This document shows, in pieces, positions 33,601-41,699 of a stretch of DNA of 64,000 bases. The DNA lies in the NCBI RefSeq assembly GCF_047607445.1, contig NZ_JBLKRT010000006.1, forward strand, positions 62,001 to 126,000. The letters run 5' to 3'. A program made the position numbers and the translations under genes. The stretch comes from Crystallibacter sulfonylureivorans_A (lineage in GTDB: Bacteria > Actinomycetota > Actinomycetes > Actinomycetales > Micrococcaceae). Positions within the stretch are counted from its first letter, which is position 1, and every line of letters starts with the position of its first letter. The notes beneath the pieces were generated by a model. The model saw nothing but the letters and a program-made list of their open reading frames with translations. It did not search any database and had not been told where the DNA came from.

Positions 33601-36150
33601 GCGACGTTCTTCGAGCAGTCCGGCGATCCCACCCTGCAGCCGTACGAAAGCTGGGAGGACTTCCGGCTCTCGATGAAGAACCCGGAGTCCATCTCCAACT
33701 TCATCGCGGCTTACGGCATCCACCCGTCGGTGCAGGAGGCAACCACGCTGAAAACCAAGCGCGCCGCCGGCGAGGCTCTGGCAGCGGATGCGGACTTCAT
33801 GAACGCCCCCGCTGCAGAGACCGGTCTCGACGACGTCGATTTCTGGATGGGTGGCCTGGCGGAGAAGCCCTACATCTTCGGCGGCATGCTCGGGGCCACG
33901 TTCAACTACGTGTTCGAGAAGCAGCTCGAAGATTTGCAGAACGGCGACCGGTTCTACTACCTGACCCGCAACCTGGGCAACACGCTGTTCCACTCGTTGG
34001 AGGCCAACTCGCTCAGCCAGCTCGTCATCCGCAACACCACCGCGGACCGTGTGCCGCACGACGTGTTCGCGGCACCGCAGCTGACCTTCGACCTGGACAG
34101 CCCGCAGGCGGACCTGAATGCTGCCGGGTTGACCGGCAGCCAGGCCAACGGCTGGCGCTTCACCGGAGCGGAGCACGTAACCATCCAGGACAACGACCAG
34201 CCCTCCACCATCCGCGGAGGCTTGGGCGATGATTCCATCTGGGGCAAGGGCGGCAACGACCGGCTGGAAGGCGACGATGGCATCGACGCGCTCATGGGCG
34301 GCGATGGCAACGACATCGTCACCGACTTGTTCGGCGACGGCGACCGGCTCCAGGGTGAAGCGGGCAACGACGCGCTCAATCCCGGACCTGGCATTGCCGA
34401 CCTGACCTTCGGTGGCTCGGGTAAGGACTTCATGCTGGGTGGCCATGACGGGGTGACCGCCCACGGCGGCCTCGGCGACGACTTCATGTTGGGCTCGACC
34501 GGGCGGGACACGATGTACGGCGACGAGGGCAACGACTGGCTGGAAGGCGGTGGAAACGCGGACCTTCTCCAGGGCGATATGGGCAACACGTTGTTCAATG
34601 ACCCCAACCTGTACCACGGCGGTCACGACGTGATCATCAGCAACGGCGGAAACACCGATTTCGATGCCGAAGGCGGCGACGACGTCATGATCGCCGGTCC
34701 GGGCACCGAACGGTTCTCCGGTGTCCTCGGGTTCGACTGGGTGAGCTACAAGAACCAGCCGAACATGGTCAACGCCGACATGGGCTTCATCGTCGGCATG
34801 CCGCAGGACCTCACGGGTATCCGTGACCGGTACCTGCAAACCGAGGCACTGTCCGGCGGCAACGGCAACGATATCCTGCGCGGCTCCCAAGGCGGCATCG
34901 ACCTGACCTTCGGTGACGAGCAAATCGGCTACGGCCACGATCTGACCCAGGAGCACCTGGACCGGATTGCCGGCCTGCGCGACCTGCTCGGCGGCGGGAC
35001 CGTTCCGGAGTATGCCCGCCCGTTCCTGAAGGATGATCCGGTCAGCTACGACGGCGATGTGAACAACAACATCATCATCGGTGGTTTGGGCAGCGACCTG
35101 ATCGAACCGCGGCAAGGGCGCAACTTCGTCGACGGCGATGCCTGGCTGAACGTCCGGGTGGAGCACCGCCCGGCAGGCGGCCCGGTGGAATCCGCCAACT
35201 CGATGAGCGCCTTCACCACCAGGGTGTTCCGGGGCCAGATCAACCCGGGCGACCTGCACATCGTCCGCGAGATCAAGCAACTGGAGAACCAGTCGGGCGT
35301 CATTGACACCGCGGTGTTCGAGGGCATCCGTGAGGACTACACCATCACGGAACTCGAGCCCGGCGTCTTCGAGGTTTCCAACACCTTGGAAGCTCCGGAG
35401 ATGGCCAACGTGGTCCGGAACATCGAGCGGCTGAAGTTCAACGACTCAGTTGTCTGCCTGCCGCTGGGTACCACCGGAAACTGCGGTCAAGCCGAGGGCG
35501 AAGTTGTCCTCAACTACACGGATCCGATCACCGAGGACGGCACGCTCACCACCGACGCCTCCGGAGTCACCGACTCTGACGGCATCGATTCGAAGCTGAC
35601 CTACTCGCTGCAGATCCTGACCGAGGCCGGCACGGATCCCTTCACCAACATGTGGGTCACCACCCAGGCGAACGAAACGGGCAAATTCACCCTTGGCGAT
35701 GCCGAGGTCGGTTTCCCGGTCCGTGTCCTGGTGACCTACGTGGACGGCGCTGGAATCCACGAGCAGATTGCCTCCGACGCAACGGCGGAGGTGGCGAACG
35801 TCAATGATGCACCCACGGGGCTGACGATCGCACCGGCCAATCCGAGTGTCGGCGACATTCTGCGGATCAGCCAGCAACTGGAGGACGCCGACGGCGCCGA
35901 AAGCGTTCTGGAAGAGCCGGGTGGCGTTTACACCTGGCAGCAGAGCGCCGACGGCACCACCTGGGCCGACATCCCCGGTGCAACCGGAAACGGTGCTACC
36001 GCCACCACGTTCATCGTGACCACGGCGCAGCAGGACCACCAGATCCGGCTCACCATCAGCTACACCGATGACCGCGGACAGGCCGAGACGGCCCGCTCCA
36101 ACGCCACCGGTATAGTGCCCAGCCCGGCAAACCCGCCGGCTGCTGAATAG
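30682..36150 (+). CDS. Secreted haem peroxidase with inserted cell-wall-binding repeats and RTX repeats
   Basis: A 1822-residue exported protein. The signal peptide is GRRTSLSLAALATG...GGVAAAA. The animal-haem-peroxidase-like fold begins ~residue 40 (LPFGLRTVDGRWNN) and is interrupted at ~215-520 by three CWB2 cell-wall-binding repeats. It then resumes with the distal-His segment FGQFFDHGLDLV (His552), HHVFHAEHNRM, and the proximal-His segment YRFGHSM (His874). RTX-type calcium nonapeptides such as GGDGNDIV and GDEGNDWLEGG fill ~1180-1310, and an Ig-like/VCBS-like tail follows. The protein probably oxidises extracellular substrates with hydrogen peroxide at the cell wall (inference). ATG 30682 follows GGGGAG by five bases; an 83-codon upstream extension crosses the terminator and is rejected. 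The gene stands alone between two terminators. Confidence 0.88.
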   Translation: MGNSPRHRSPGRRTSLSLAALATGSAVILSGVMLPGGVAAAAPPPGQDFNVSQGDLEFIIKQIDISEAHAEDTLTNPDSSPLCKSTSTFDVSEQTHYDLDGDPCVGSPLLPFGLRTVDGRWNNLMPGQDGYGTAGTTFPRLLEADYKQAEATPPFAPGNNSPTPGPMTSYEQTDGFVYDSQPRTISNLIVDQTTSNPAAVSAAERIEGASVEGTGEARRTAGLDRYDTAAQISKANFAPNVPVVYLATGENFPDALAAGPAASAGNGPLLLVTGGGIPQATADELARLQPERIVVVGGDGIVSNGVLDQLTSSHPEATVERISGATRFETAAQLSADAFPDGANKVYIAFGHNFPDALAAAAPAARDGHPILLVNTEDIPAPTAAELTRLSPSEIVVLGGAATISSQVETDLAAYANGGTVTRLGGETRYETAAMISAANYDESTSEVWLATGENFPDALAAIPAAALKKAPILLVPSGGAIPASVAAEIARLSPQRINVLGGTATVSDAIQQEAQALTTGTNVFIPDIATDEGLSASATSLFVIFGQFFDHGLDLVEKGGNGTIVVPLKEDDPLYVEGSRTNFLTLSRATIADGEGREHTNRTTPFVDQNQTYGSHAAHNAFMRQYEVGPDGSPQPTGRILNGVNGGLPTWNDVKNQARDVLGFEMDDFDALDVPLLATDPYGHLILGANGQAQIADEGGFIEGNRDNPVATDGETANVSFLDDIAHGATPAPDKPNPDGGPNIPGYDNVALGEHFITGDGRGNENIGLTSVHHVFHAEHNRMMEQIHDELQTMPEELQARYEADGFWDYGERLFQAARFMTEMQYQHLVFEEFARRIAPSIDAVVLNENSYQPQVNSAINAEFAHVVYRFGHSMLRETLPREVNGEMVDIPLFDAFLNPKAYGTAPDGSALSGEEAAGSVLKGLANQTANGIDEFVTDTLRNQLLGLPLDLPAINMMRARDTGTPGLQAARATFFEQSGDPTLQPYESWEDFRLSMKNPESISNFIAAYGIHPSVQEATTLKTKRAAGEALAADADFMNAPAAETGLDDVDFWMGGLAEKPYIFGGMLGATFNYVFEKQLEDLQNGDRFYYLTRNLGNTLFHSLEANSLSQLVIRNTTADRVPHDVFAAPQLTFDLDSPQADLNAAGLTGSQANGWRFTGAEHVTIQDNDQPSTIRGGLGDDSIWGKGGNDRLEGDDGIDALMGGDGNDIVTDLFGDGDRLQGEAGNDALNPGPGIADLTFGGSGKDFMLGGHDGVTAHGGLGDDFMLGSTGRDTMYGDEGNDWLEGGGNADLLQGDMGNTLFNDPNLYHGGHDVIISNGGNTDFDAEGGDDVMIAGPGTERFSGVLGFDWVSYKNQPNMVNADMGFIVGMPQDLTGIRDRYLQTEALSGGNGNDILRGSQGGIDLTFGDEQIGYGHDLTQEHLDRIAGLRDLLGGGTVPEYARPFLKDDPVSYDGDVNNNIIIGGLGSDLIEPRQGRNFVDGDAWLNVRVEHRPAGGPVESANSMSAFTTRVFRGQINPGDLHIVREIKQLENQSGVIDTAVFEGIREDYTITELEPGVFEVSNTLEAPEMANVVRNIERLKFNDSVVCLPLGTTGNCGQAEGEVVLNYTDPITEDGTLTTDASGVTDSDGIDSKLTYSLQILTEAGTDPFTNMWVTTQANETGKFTLGDAEVGFPVRVLVTYVDGAGIHEQIASDATAEVANVNDAPTGLTIAPANPSVGDILRISQQLEDADGAESVLEEPGGVYTWQQSADGTTWADIPGATGNGATATTFIVTTAQQDHQIRLTISYTDDRGQAETARSNATGIVPSPANPPAAE
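31324..32240 (+). repeat. Three CWB2-type cell-wall-binding repeats inside the peroxidase
   Basis: Three ~95-codon protein repeats begin AGLDRYDTAAQIS, SGATRFETAAQLS and GGETRYETAAMIS. Each continues with a G.NFPDALAA motif and ends with IVVVGG, IVVLGG or INVLGG. The peroxidase-type sequence runs up to ~31320 and resumes at NVFIPDIATDEGLS (~32245), so the block is an insertion. Confidence 0.85.
34218..34600 (+). repeat. RTX (haemolysin-type) calcium-binding repeat region
   Basis: Repeated GGxGxDxLx-like units: GGLGDDSIWG, GKGGNDRLEG, GGDGNDIV, GEAGNDAL, GGLGDDFMLG, GDEGNDWLEG. These form a calcium-stabilised beta-roll in known RTX proteins. Confidence 0.85.
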
Positions 36151-36175
36151 GGGGACTTGAGCCAGTAAACACAAA

Positions 36176-36208
36176 GGAGGACCCGCGGCCACCGGCCGCG
36201 GGTCCTCC
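36176..36208. terminator. Bidirectional terminator between peroxidase and MFS genes
   Basis: Perfect 15-bp stem (GGAGGACCCGCGGCC with its complement) and a 3-base ACC loop. On the minus strand it is followed by TTTGTGTTT, so it best serves the MFS gene, but it lies between two converging genes. Confidence 0.85.
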
Positions 36209-36227
36209 CGTGTGTCCAACGGACCAA

Positions 36228-37631
36228 TCAGCTTGACTGGTTCTCGTAGTCCATGTCCTTGGTTTCCTTGCTGAGCAGCAGCGCGATCAAGGTCAGCACG
36301 GCGGCTGCGCTGAGGTAGAGGCCAACCAGCAAGGTACTTCCGTCTGCGGCCTGCCACAGCGCCACCGCGATGAACGGAGCCACCGAGGCGCCGAGGATCG
36401 ACGAGAAGTTGTAGGCCACGGCGGAGCCGGTGTAGCGCACGTTGGTCGGGAACAGCTCCGGCAGAATCGCTCCCATCGGTCCGAAGGTCAGGCCCATCAG
36501 GGTGAACCCGATGATCAGGTGAGCCATGGTGCCGGCGAAGCCGCCGCCGAACAGCGGCACCCAGAGGAAACCAAAGGCCACAATGCCCAGTGACACCCAG
36601 ATCAAGGTCTTCCTCCGGCCGAACTTCTCGGCGAGCGGACCAGCCACCAGCGTGAAGATTCCGAAGAACACGACGCCGATGATCAGCATCAGCAGGAAGT
36701 CGTTGCGGGCATAGCCCAGGCCGGCGGCGAAGGTGTCCGGGTCGAAGGGCTTTCCAGCCGCTTCGGCCGCCGCGGCAGCGTCCGCCGCGTTGGTGGCGGC
36801 GGTGCCGTAGGAGAGCGTGAAGGTGGTCATCAGGTAGAACAGCACATAGGTCGCCAGCATGATGAACGTACCCAGGATCAGCTGGCGCCAGCTGGTCTTG
36901 AACACGCGGCCCAGCGGCAGCTTGGTCACTTCGCCCTTGTCCACTACCTTCTGGAAGGCCGGGGTTTCCACCAGTTTCAGCCGGACCCACAGACCGATGA
37001 TCACCATCACGGCGCTGGCCAGGAACGGAATGCGCCAACCCCAGGCCATGAACTGGTCATTGCTCAGGTTGATGCTCAGCAGCAGGAACAGCGAGTTGGC
37101 GATGATGAACCCGATCGGTGCTCCCAGCTGCGGGAACGTGCCGTAGATGGCCCGCTTGTTGGCCGGCGCGTTCTCGGTCGCCAGCAGTGCGGCACCGCTC
37201 CATTCGCCGCCGAGGGCCAGGCCCTGGGCAAAGCGCATCACGACCAGCAGGGCCGGCGCCCAGAAGGACCAGCCGTCCACCTGGGCGGTGGGCAGGCAGC
37301 CGATCAGGAACGTGGCGATGCCCATGGTGAGCAGGGATGCCACCAGGGTGCCCTTGCGGCCGTACTTGTCGCCGAAGTGCCCGAAAACAATCGACCCCAG
37401 CGGGCGCGCGATGAACGCCACGCCAAAGACCGCGAACGAGCTCAGCAGTGCGACGGCGCCGCTGGCATTCGGGAAGAACAGCGCCGGGAAAACGAGCACG
37501 GCTGCGGTGGCATAGACGTAGAAGTCGTAGAACTCGATGGACGTGCCGACGAGGCTGGCGACGATGACGCGGCCACGGGAGTTCACCGGCGCGGCCGGCG
37601 CCCCTTGGGTGACTGGTGCTGGTGTGGACAT
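36228..37631 (-). CDS. MFS transporter, metabolite:H+ symporter (MHS) family
   Basis: A 467-residue integral membrane protein with 12 predicted helices. Family marks include GTSIEFYDFYVYATAAVL at the first helix, RPLGSIVFGHFGDKYGRK between helices 2 and 3, and RFAQGLALGGEWSGAALLATE near helix 5. MHS proteins (ProP, KgtP, ShiA-like) import osmolytes or carboxylic acids with protons. The substrate is not evident and no catabolic genes adjoin. The ATG at 37631 has only a weak ribosome binding site. It is monocistronic, with the terminator at 36176. Confidence 0.9.
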   Translation of the reverse strand: MSTPAPVTQGAPAAPVNSRGRVIVASLVGTSIEFYDFYVYATAAVLVFPALFFPNASGAVALLSSFAVFGVAFIARPLGSIVFGHFGDKYGRKGTLVASLLTMGIATFLIGCLPTAQVDGWSFWAPALLVVMRFAQGLALGGEWSGAALLATENAPANKRAIYGTFPQLGAPIGFIIANSLFLLLSINLSNDQFMAWGWRIPFLASAVMVIIGLWVRLKLVETPAFQKVVDKGEVTKLPLGRVFKTSWRQLILGTFIMLATYVLFYLMTTFTLSYGTAATNAADAAAAAEAAGKPFDPDTFAAGLGYARNDFLLMLIIGVVFFGIFTLVAGPLAEKFGRRKTLIWVSLGIVAFGFLWVPLFGGGFAGTMAHLIIGFTLMGLTFGPMGAILPELFPTNVRYTGSAVAYNFSSILGASVAPFIAVALWQAADGSTLLVGLYLSAAAVLTLIALLLSKETKDMDYENQSS

Positions 37632-37914
37632 TGAATAACGGCTTTCGCTCGGATGAATATCGGACAGATTCTATGCTGAACAGTCCGCACTTCGGACATC
37701 CATTTCATTATGTGGACGGTCGTGGTATGGAGGCGTAGATCACATCCGGACGGCTGTGCCGCGCCGACTGCACCACTGGAGCAGGTAAGCGGCACTCGCT
37801 GTTATCCAGACCACAGCACAGGTGGCACAAAGGTAGTGAACGGCCCGACTTGCAGATGCCCCGAGGTCCGCGTCCTGCGGCAAAAATGTCCGGACCGGCT
37901 GACAGCCTGCCACG

Positions 37915-38238
37915 ATGAACAAAGTCGATGTGATGACTGCCAGCAGCTACGCCAGGACGGACGGCGGACGTGTCCCCGGCGCCATGGCGCGCCGTTCACG
38001 GACCGTGCGCGCACCTTACTGCCGTGAGCCGTACGTGCAGGTGGAGCTGGACGGCACCACGCTTCACGCCAAGGCAGTCTCCTGGGACCGGACCAGCGTG
38101 CAGCTGAAGTGGATTGACGTGCAGGGGTCGGCCCGGACTGCGTGGGTTCCGGCTGGCAAGGTCCGGCGCATCCACCGGGACGAATCCAGTTGGCGCGATC
38201 CCTACGATGACTACGCCTTCTACTATCCCGGCAGGTAA
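37915..38238 (+). CDS. Small basic protein of unknown function
   Basis: A 107-residue protein that I do not recognise as a named family. It is basic N-terminally (MARRSRTVRAPYCREPYVQVEL) and looks like a small beta-rich domain (LHAKAVSWDRTSVQLKWID, AWVPAGKVRRIHRDES). It ends with an aromatic/acidic tail, DPYDDYAFYYPGR. ATG 37915 or 37933 could be used; neither has a good ribosome binding site. It lies 30 bases upstream of the tex GTG. Confidence 0.65.
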   Translation: MNKVDVMTASSYARTDGGRVPGAMARRSRTVRAPYCREPYVQVELDGTTLHAKAVSWDRTSVQLKWIDVQGSARTAWVPAGKVRRIHRDESSWRDPYDDYAFYYPGR

Positions 38239-38256
38239 AGCAGCCAGCCCATGCGG

Positions 38257-38271
38257 CACAATGGATCGGTG
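38257..38271 (+). promoter_or_regulatory. Leaderless promoter of tex
   Basis: CACAAT (38257-38262) as -10 is followed after six bases by the GTG start at 38269, with no ribosome binding site between. Confidence 0.5.
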
Positions 38272-40740
38272 ACCGAAACATCAGCACTTGCACAGCCTGC
38301 CCTCCCCTCGACTCTGCCAGCTCTTGATCCGGCCGCCCTCAATGCGCGGATCTATGCTCAGCTCGCCCAGGAGCTGGGGGTCAATGTCTGGCAGGTCAAG
38401 GCAGCGGTGGAAATGCTCGACGGCGGTGCCACGGTCCCGTTCATCGCTCGCTACCGTAAGGAAGCCACCGGGACGCTGGACGACGCCCAACTGCGCGATC
38501 TCGAAGAACGGCTCCGCTATCTGCGCGAGCTGGAAGACCGCCGTCGCGCTGTGCTGGAGGCCATTGCCGGCCAGGGCAAACTGACTGCAGAGCTGGAAGC
38601 CGCCGTCAACGCAGCGGATACCAAGGCCCGGCTCGAGGATATTTACCTGCCCTACAAATCCAAGCGGCGCACCAAGGCCCAGATCGCCCGCGAGGCCGGG
38701 CTGGAGCCGCTGGCCGTGGGCCTGCTGGCCGACCCCTCGCAGGATCCGCTGGCCGCCGCGGCTGAGTTCCTCAATCCCGAGCACGCCATCAACGAGCCGG
38801 CGGATGCCCTGGCCGGCGCGCGGGCCATTCTGGTGGAGCAGATCAGCCAGGATCCCGATCTCGTCTCCGAATTGCGGGAACGGCTGTGGAAGCAGGGCCT
38901 GGTCCGGGCCGAGGTCCGCGAAGGCCAGGCGGAAGCCGGACAAAAATTTGCCGACTACTTCGACTTCGCCCAGGACCCCTCCGGCCTTCCATCGCACCGC
39001 GTGCTGGCCCTGCTTCGGGGCGAGAAAGAGGGGGTGCTGAACCTGGACATCAGCGAGGGCAACCCCGCCGATTCCGAGGACTACGCACAGGCGCGCGGCC
39101 GGTTTGAGAACGCGGTGGCATCGCGGCTGGGCGTGGCGGATCGGGGTCGGCCGGCAGACCGCTGGCTGATGCAGACGGCGCAGCTGGGGTGGCGCCGGAT
39201 CCTGGTCAAGCTGGCCATTGACCTCCGCGTGCGGCTGTTTACCGCAGCCGAAGACGAGGCTGTCCGGGTCTTCGCTGCCAATCTCCGCGACGTTTTGCTG
39301 GCGGCGCCGGCCGGAAACCGGGCCACGTTGGGGCTGGATCCCGGGCTGCGCACCGGCGTGAAGGTCGCCGTGGTCGACGGGACCGGCAAGGTGGTGGCCA
39401 CCGATACCATCTACCCGCATGCTCCCGCCAAGAAGTGGGACGAGTCCCTGGCCGCGCTGGCACGGCTGGCGGACAAGCATGCAGTCGAGCTCGTCGCCAT
39501 TGGCAACGGCACCGCCTCACGAGAGACGGACAAGCTGGCCACCGAGCTGATCAAGCTGATGGGTTCCACCCGCAAGCTCCAGAAGCTTGTGGTCTCGGAG
39601 GCCGGAGCGTCGGTGTATTCCGCCTCGGCCTTGGCCTCGGCGGAACTGCCCGAACTGGATGTCTCGCTGCGCGGGGCCGTCTCGATCGCGCGCCGCCTGC
39701 AGGATCCGCTGGCGGAACTGGTCAAGATTGACCCCAAGTCCATCGGCGTCGGGCAGTACCAGCACGATGTCACCGCCACCAAGCTGGAGCGGTCGCTCAA
39801 CGCCGTGGTCGAAGACTGTGTCAACGCCGTCGGCGTGGACCTGAACACAGCCTCGCCGTCCCTCTTGTCCCGGGTGGCCGGCCTCGGCTCGCAGTTGAGC
39901 GAAAACATCGTCGCCTACCGCAATGCCAATGGTCCGTTCGCCAAGCGCGCCGAACTCAAGAAGGTGCCGCGGCTGGGCGAGAAGGCCTTCGAGCAGTGCG
40001 CCGGCTTCCTGCGGATTACCGGCGGGGCCGAGCCGTTGGACGCTTCCAGCGTGCACCCGGAAGCCTACGGTGTGGCCCGGAAGATCCTTGCCGCGGCCGG
40101 CACCACCGCCACGGCGGCGGCGCGAGGTGGCCAGTCGCTGGCCGTGCTGGACCCCCAGCAGTTCGTCGACGAAAACTTCGGCCTGCCCACGGTGCTGGAC
40201 ATTATTTCCGAACTGGAAAAGCCGGGGCGCGATCCGCGCCCGCATTTCACCGCCGCGACCTTCACCGAGGGCGTGGAGAAAATTTCAGACCTTAAACCGG
40301 ACATGGTGCTGGAAGGCACCGTGACCAACGTGGCCGCTTTCGGCGCCTTCGTGGATGTCGGTGTGCATCAGGACGGCCTGGTGCATATTTCCGCGATGTC
40401 GGACAAGTTCGTCTCGGATCCGCACGAGGTGGTCAAGTCCGGCCAAGTGGTGAAGGTCAAGGTCATGGAGGCCGACCCGGAACGGAAACGCATCTCGCTG
40501 ACGCTTCGGCTCGACGACGAAGCGCCCGCCGGGGAGCAGCGCCGGGGTGCTGGCCAGGCCGGCCGCCCCGGGGAGGCACGCGACACAAGGGACGGCTCAC
40601 GTTCGGGCTCGGGTGGAGGCCGGTCCGGACGCCGGGACGGCAAGAAGCCCGGCGGACATGATCAGCGGGGGTCCGGTAGCGGAGCGTCCGCCAACACCGC
40701 CATGGCCGAGGCTTTGCGGCGGGCCGGGCTCGGAAGATAG
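38269..40740 (+). CDS. tex: Tex-family RNA-binding transcription accessory protein
   Basis: An 823-residue nucleic-acid-binding protein involved in transcription. Domain order: N-terminal helical Tex domain with VPFIARYRKEATG (~50-65); YqgF/RNase H-like domain with TLGLDPGLRTGVKVAVVDG (~350); helix-hairpin-helix region (AVGVDLNTASPSLLSRVAGL, ~520); S1 RNA-binding domain TVTNVAAFGAFVDVGVHQDGL (~690). A Gly/Arg/Ser-rich basic tail of about 75 residues follows. The GTG at 38269 is chosen because it is preceded by a leaderless-type -10 and MRHNGS upstream is not conserved-looking. It appears to be a single gene followed by a structured region. Confidence 0.95.
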   Translation: MTETSALAQPALPSTLPALDPAALNARIYAQLAQELGVNVWQVKAAVEMLDGGATVPFIARYRKEATGTLDDAQLRDLEERLRYLRELEDRRRAVLEAIAGQGKLTAELEAAVNAADTKARLEDIYLPYKSKRRTKAQIAREAGLEPLAVGLLADPSQDPLAAAAEFLNPEHAINEPADALAGARAILVEQISQDPDLVSELRERLWKQGLVRAEVREGQAEAGQKFADYFDFAQDPSGLPSHRVLALLRGEKEGVLNLDISEGNPADSEDYAQARGRFENAVASRLGVADRGRPADRWLMQTAQLGWRRILVKLAIDLRVRLFTAAEDEAVRVFAANLRDVLLAAPAGNRATLGLDPGLRTGVKVAVVDGTGKVVATDTIYPHAPAKKWDESLAALARLADKHAVELVAIGNGTASRETDKLATELIKLMGSTRKLQKLVVSEAGASVYSASALASAELPELDVSLRGAVSIARRLQDPLAELVKIDPKSIGVGQYQHDVTATKLERSLNAVVEDCVNAVGVDLNTASPSLLSRVAGLGSQLSENIVAYRNANGPFAKRAELKKVPRLGEKAFEQCAGFLRITGGAEPLDASSVHPEAYGVARKILAAAGTTATAAARGGQSLAVLDPQQFVDENFGLPTVLDIISELEKPGRDPRPHFTAATFTEGVEKISDLKPDMVLEGTVTNVAAFGAFVDVGVHQDGLVHISAMSDKFVSDPHEVVKSGQVVKVKVMEADPERKRISLTLRLDDEAPAGEQRRGAGQAGRPGEARDTRDGSRSGSGGGRSGRRDGKKPGGHDQRGSGSGASANTAMAEALRRAGLGR

Positions 40741-41199
40741 AGAACCAGCAGCCCGGCACCGTGACCCGCCCGGAGCACTCCCTCCGGACCATGCACAAGG
40801 TGCTGGGCTGCTGTTCCCCACGGATGGTGGACTTGCGGAGACGAGGTCCAGGCCTGATGCGACCTGTGACCTCTGACAAAACTCTGACCGACGCTCCTTA
40901 AGCTGGGCATCATGTTTCCGAAAGACTCCATCAGTTTTCGCTGAGCACCTCGAGGCGGCGACGGATGGCTCAGGGGGCGACGCCGGCCACATCCGGCAGC
41001 ATCCGGCAGCACAGGCGCCGCTCGCTGCGCCGCCCACGGACACGCTGACGGCGCCGCCATAGCCCCGCCACCGGACAGCAGCCAAAATTGGTGCTCAAGA
41101 GTTACCCAAGGTTTGGCACGCCCGCCCCGGTTGGACACGGAAGTCCCCTACGATTAGAGGTAGTTCGAAAACGCAACCAGTTGGAAGGAGTGCCGTCCC
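40741..41199. other. Gene-free region between tex and the HPt leader ORF, with a nested hairpin at 40746-40813
   Basis: The outer arms CAGCAGCCCGGCACC (40746-40760) and GGTGCTGGGCTGCTG (40799-40813) pair over 15 positions with one G-U. They enclose an inner CCGGAG/CTCCGG hairpin (40770-40787), so the transcript could fold as a two-level structure just after tex. There is no clear T-run. A tandem duplication of catccggcag occurs near 40990. TACGAT at 41149-41154 is a plausible -10 for the following genes. ORFs on either strand here lack signals. Confidence 0.6.
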
Positions 41200-41250
41200 A
41201 TGCGCGATTCCGGGCGCCCTTCCGCTTCCGACTCCGAGGGGGCGGCATGA
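41200..41250 (+). CDS. 16-codon leader ORF translationally coupled to the HPt gene
   Basis: Encodes MRDSGRPSASDSEGAA. It has the best ribosome binding site nearby (GGAAGGAG, 41183-41190, nine bases upstream), and its TGA overlaps the ATG of the HPt gene (ATGA at 41247-41250). It is Ser/Asp-rich and has no stalling motif I can name, so it may simply couple translation. Confidence 0.5.
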   Translation: MRDSGRPSASDSEGAA

Positions 41251-41621
41251 CCGCCGTGGCAGCAGAGGTTCCGCTGGTGGTGGACTCGGTGCTGGAGAAA
41301 CTCTCGACGGATCTCGGCGACCATGACGGCAGCATGCGCCGGCGCTTCATCACCAACTACGTGGAACTGTGGGAGCACCGTTACGGCAGGGTGTCGGGCG
41401 CAGTGCTGGCACGGGATGCCGAAGATGCCATGGATGCCATCCTCAGCTTGAAGATCTCCAGCAGCATGGTGGGGGCCGGCCGACTTGGCCGGATGGCTGA
41501 GCACTTTGAGGGACTGGTCCAGGGAGAACTGTTCGATGCCGCCGCCACCCTGCTCGACGAACTGCGCGCGTGCGGGATGTCGACCACGGCGCAGCTGCGC
41601 AACTACCACCTGGCGCAGTAA
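41247..41621 (+). CDS. HPt-like domain protein lacking the phosphorylatable His
   Basis: A 124-residue all-helical protein resembling histidine-containing phosphotransfer domains: FITNYVELWEHRYGRVSGAV, then AILSLKISSSMVGAGRLGRM, then a last helix pair. In active HPt proteins the second segment reads A-H-x-L-K-G-x-x; here the His position is Leu66 (ILSLKISS). It should therefore not relay phosphate. It may still dock to a receiver domain, and an OmpR-type regulator is encoded convergently 78 bases away. ATG 41247 follows AGGGGG and overlaps the stop of the 16-codon leader ORF. The alternative is an unrelated four-helix protein. Confidence 0.7.
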   Translation: MTAVAAEVPLVVDSVLEKLSTDLGDHDGSMRRRFITNYVELWEHRYGRVSGAVLARDAEDAMDAILSLKISSSMVGAGRLGRMAEHFEGLVQGELFDAAATLLDELRACGMSTTAQLRNYHLAQ

Positions 41622-41699
41622 CGGGCCGGGCACTCTCCAGGACCAACCCCGCCGCTGAAGCGGGCGACCAAAGCCGCGGCCGCTCGGTGACGGAAGCGC

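Noticed and set aside
32848..35280. An 810-codon minus-strand ORF inside the peroxidase gene
   Set aside because: Antisense shadow of the RTX/peroxidase reading frame; no ribosome binding site and no recognisable domain.
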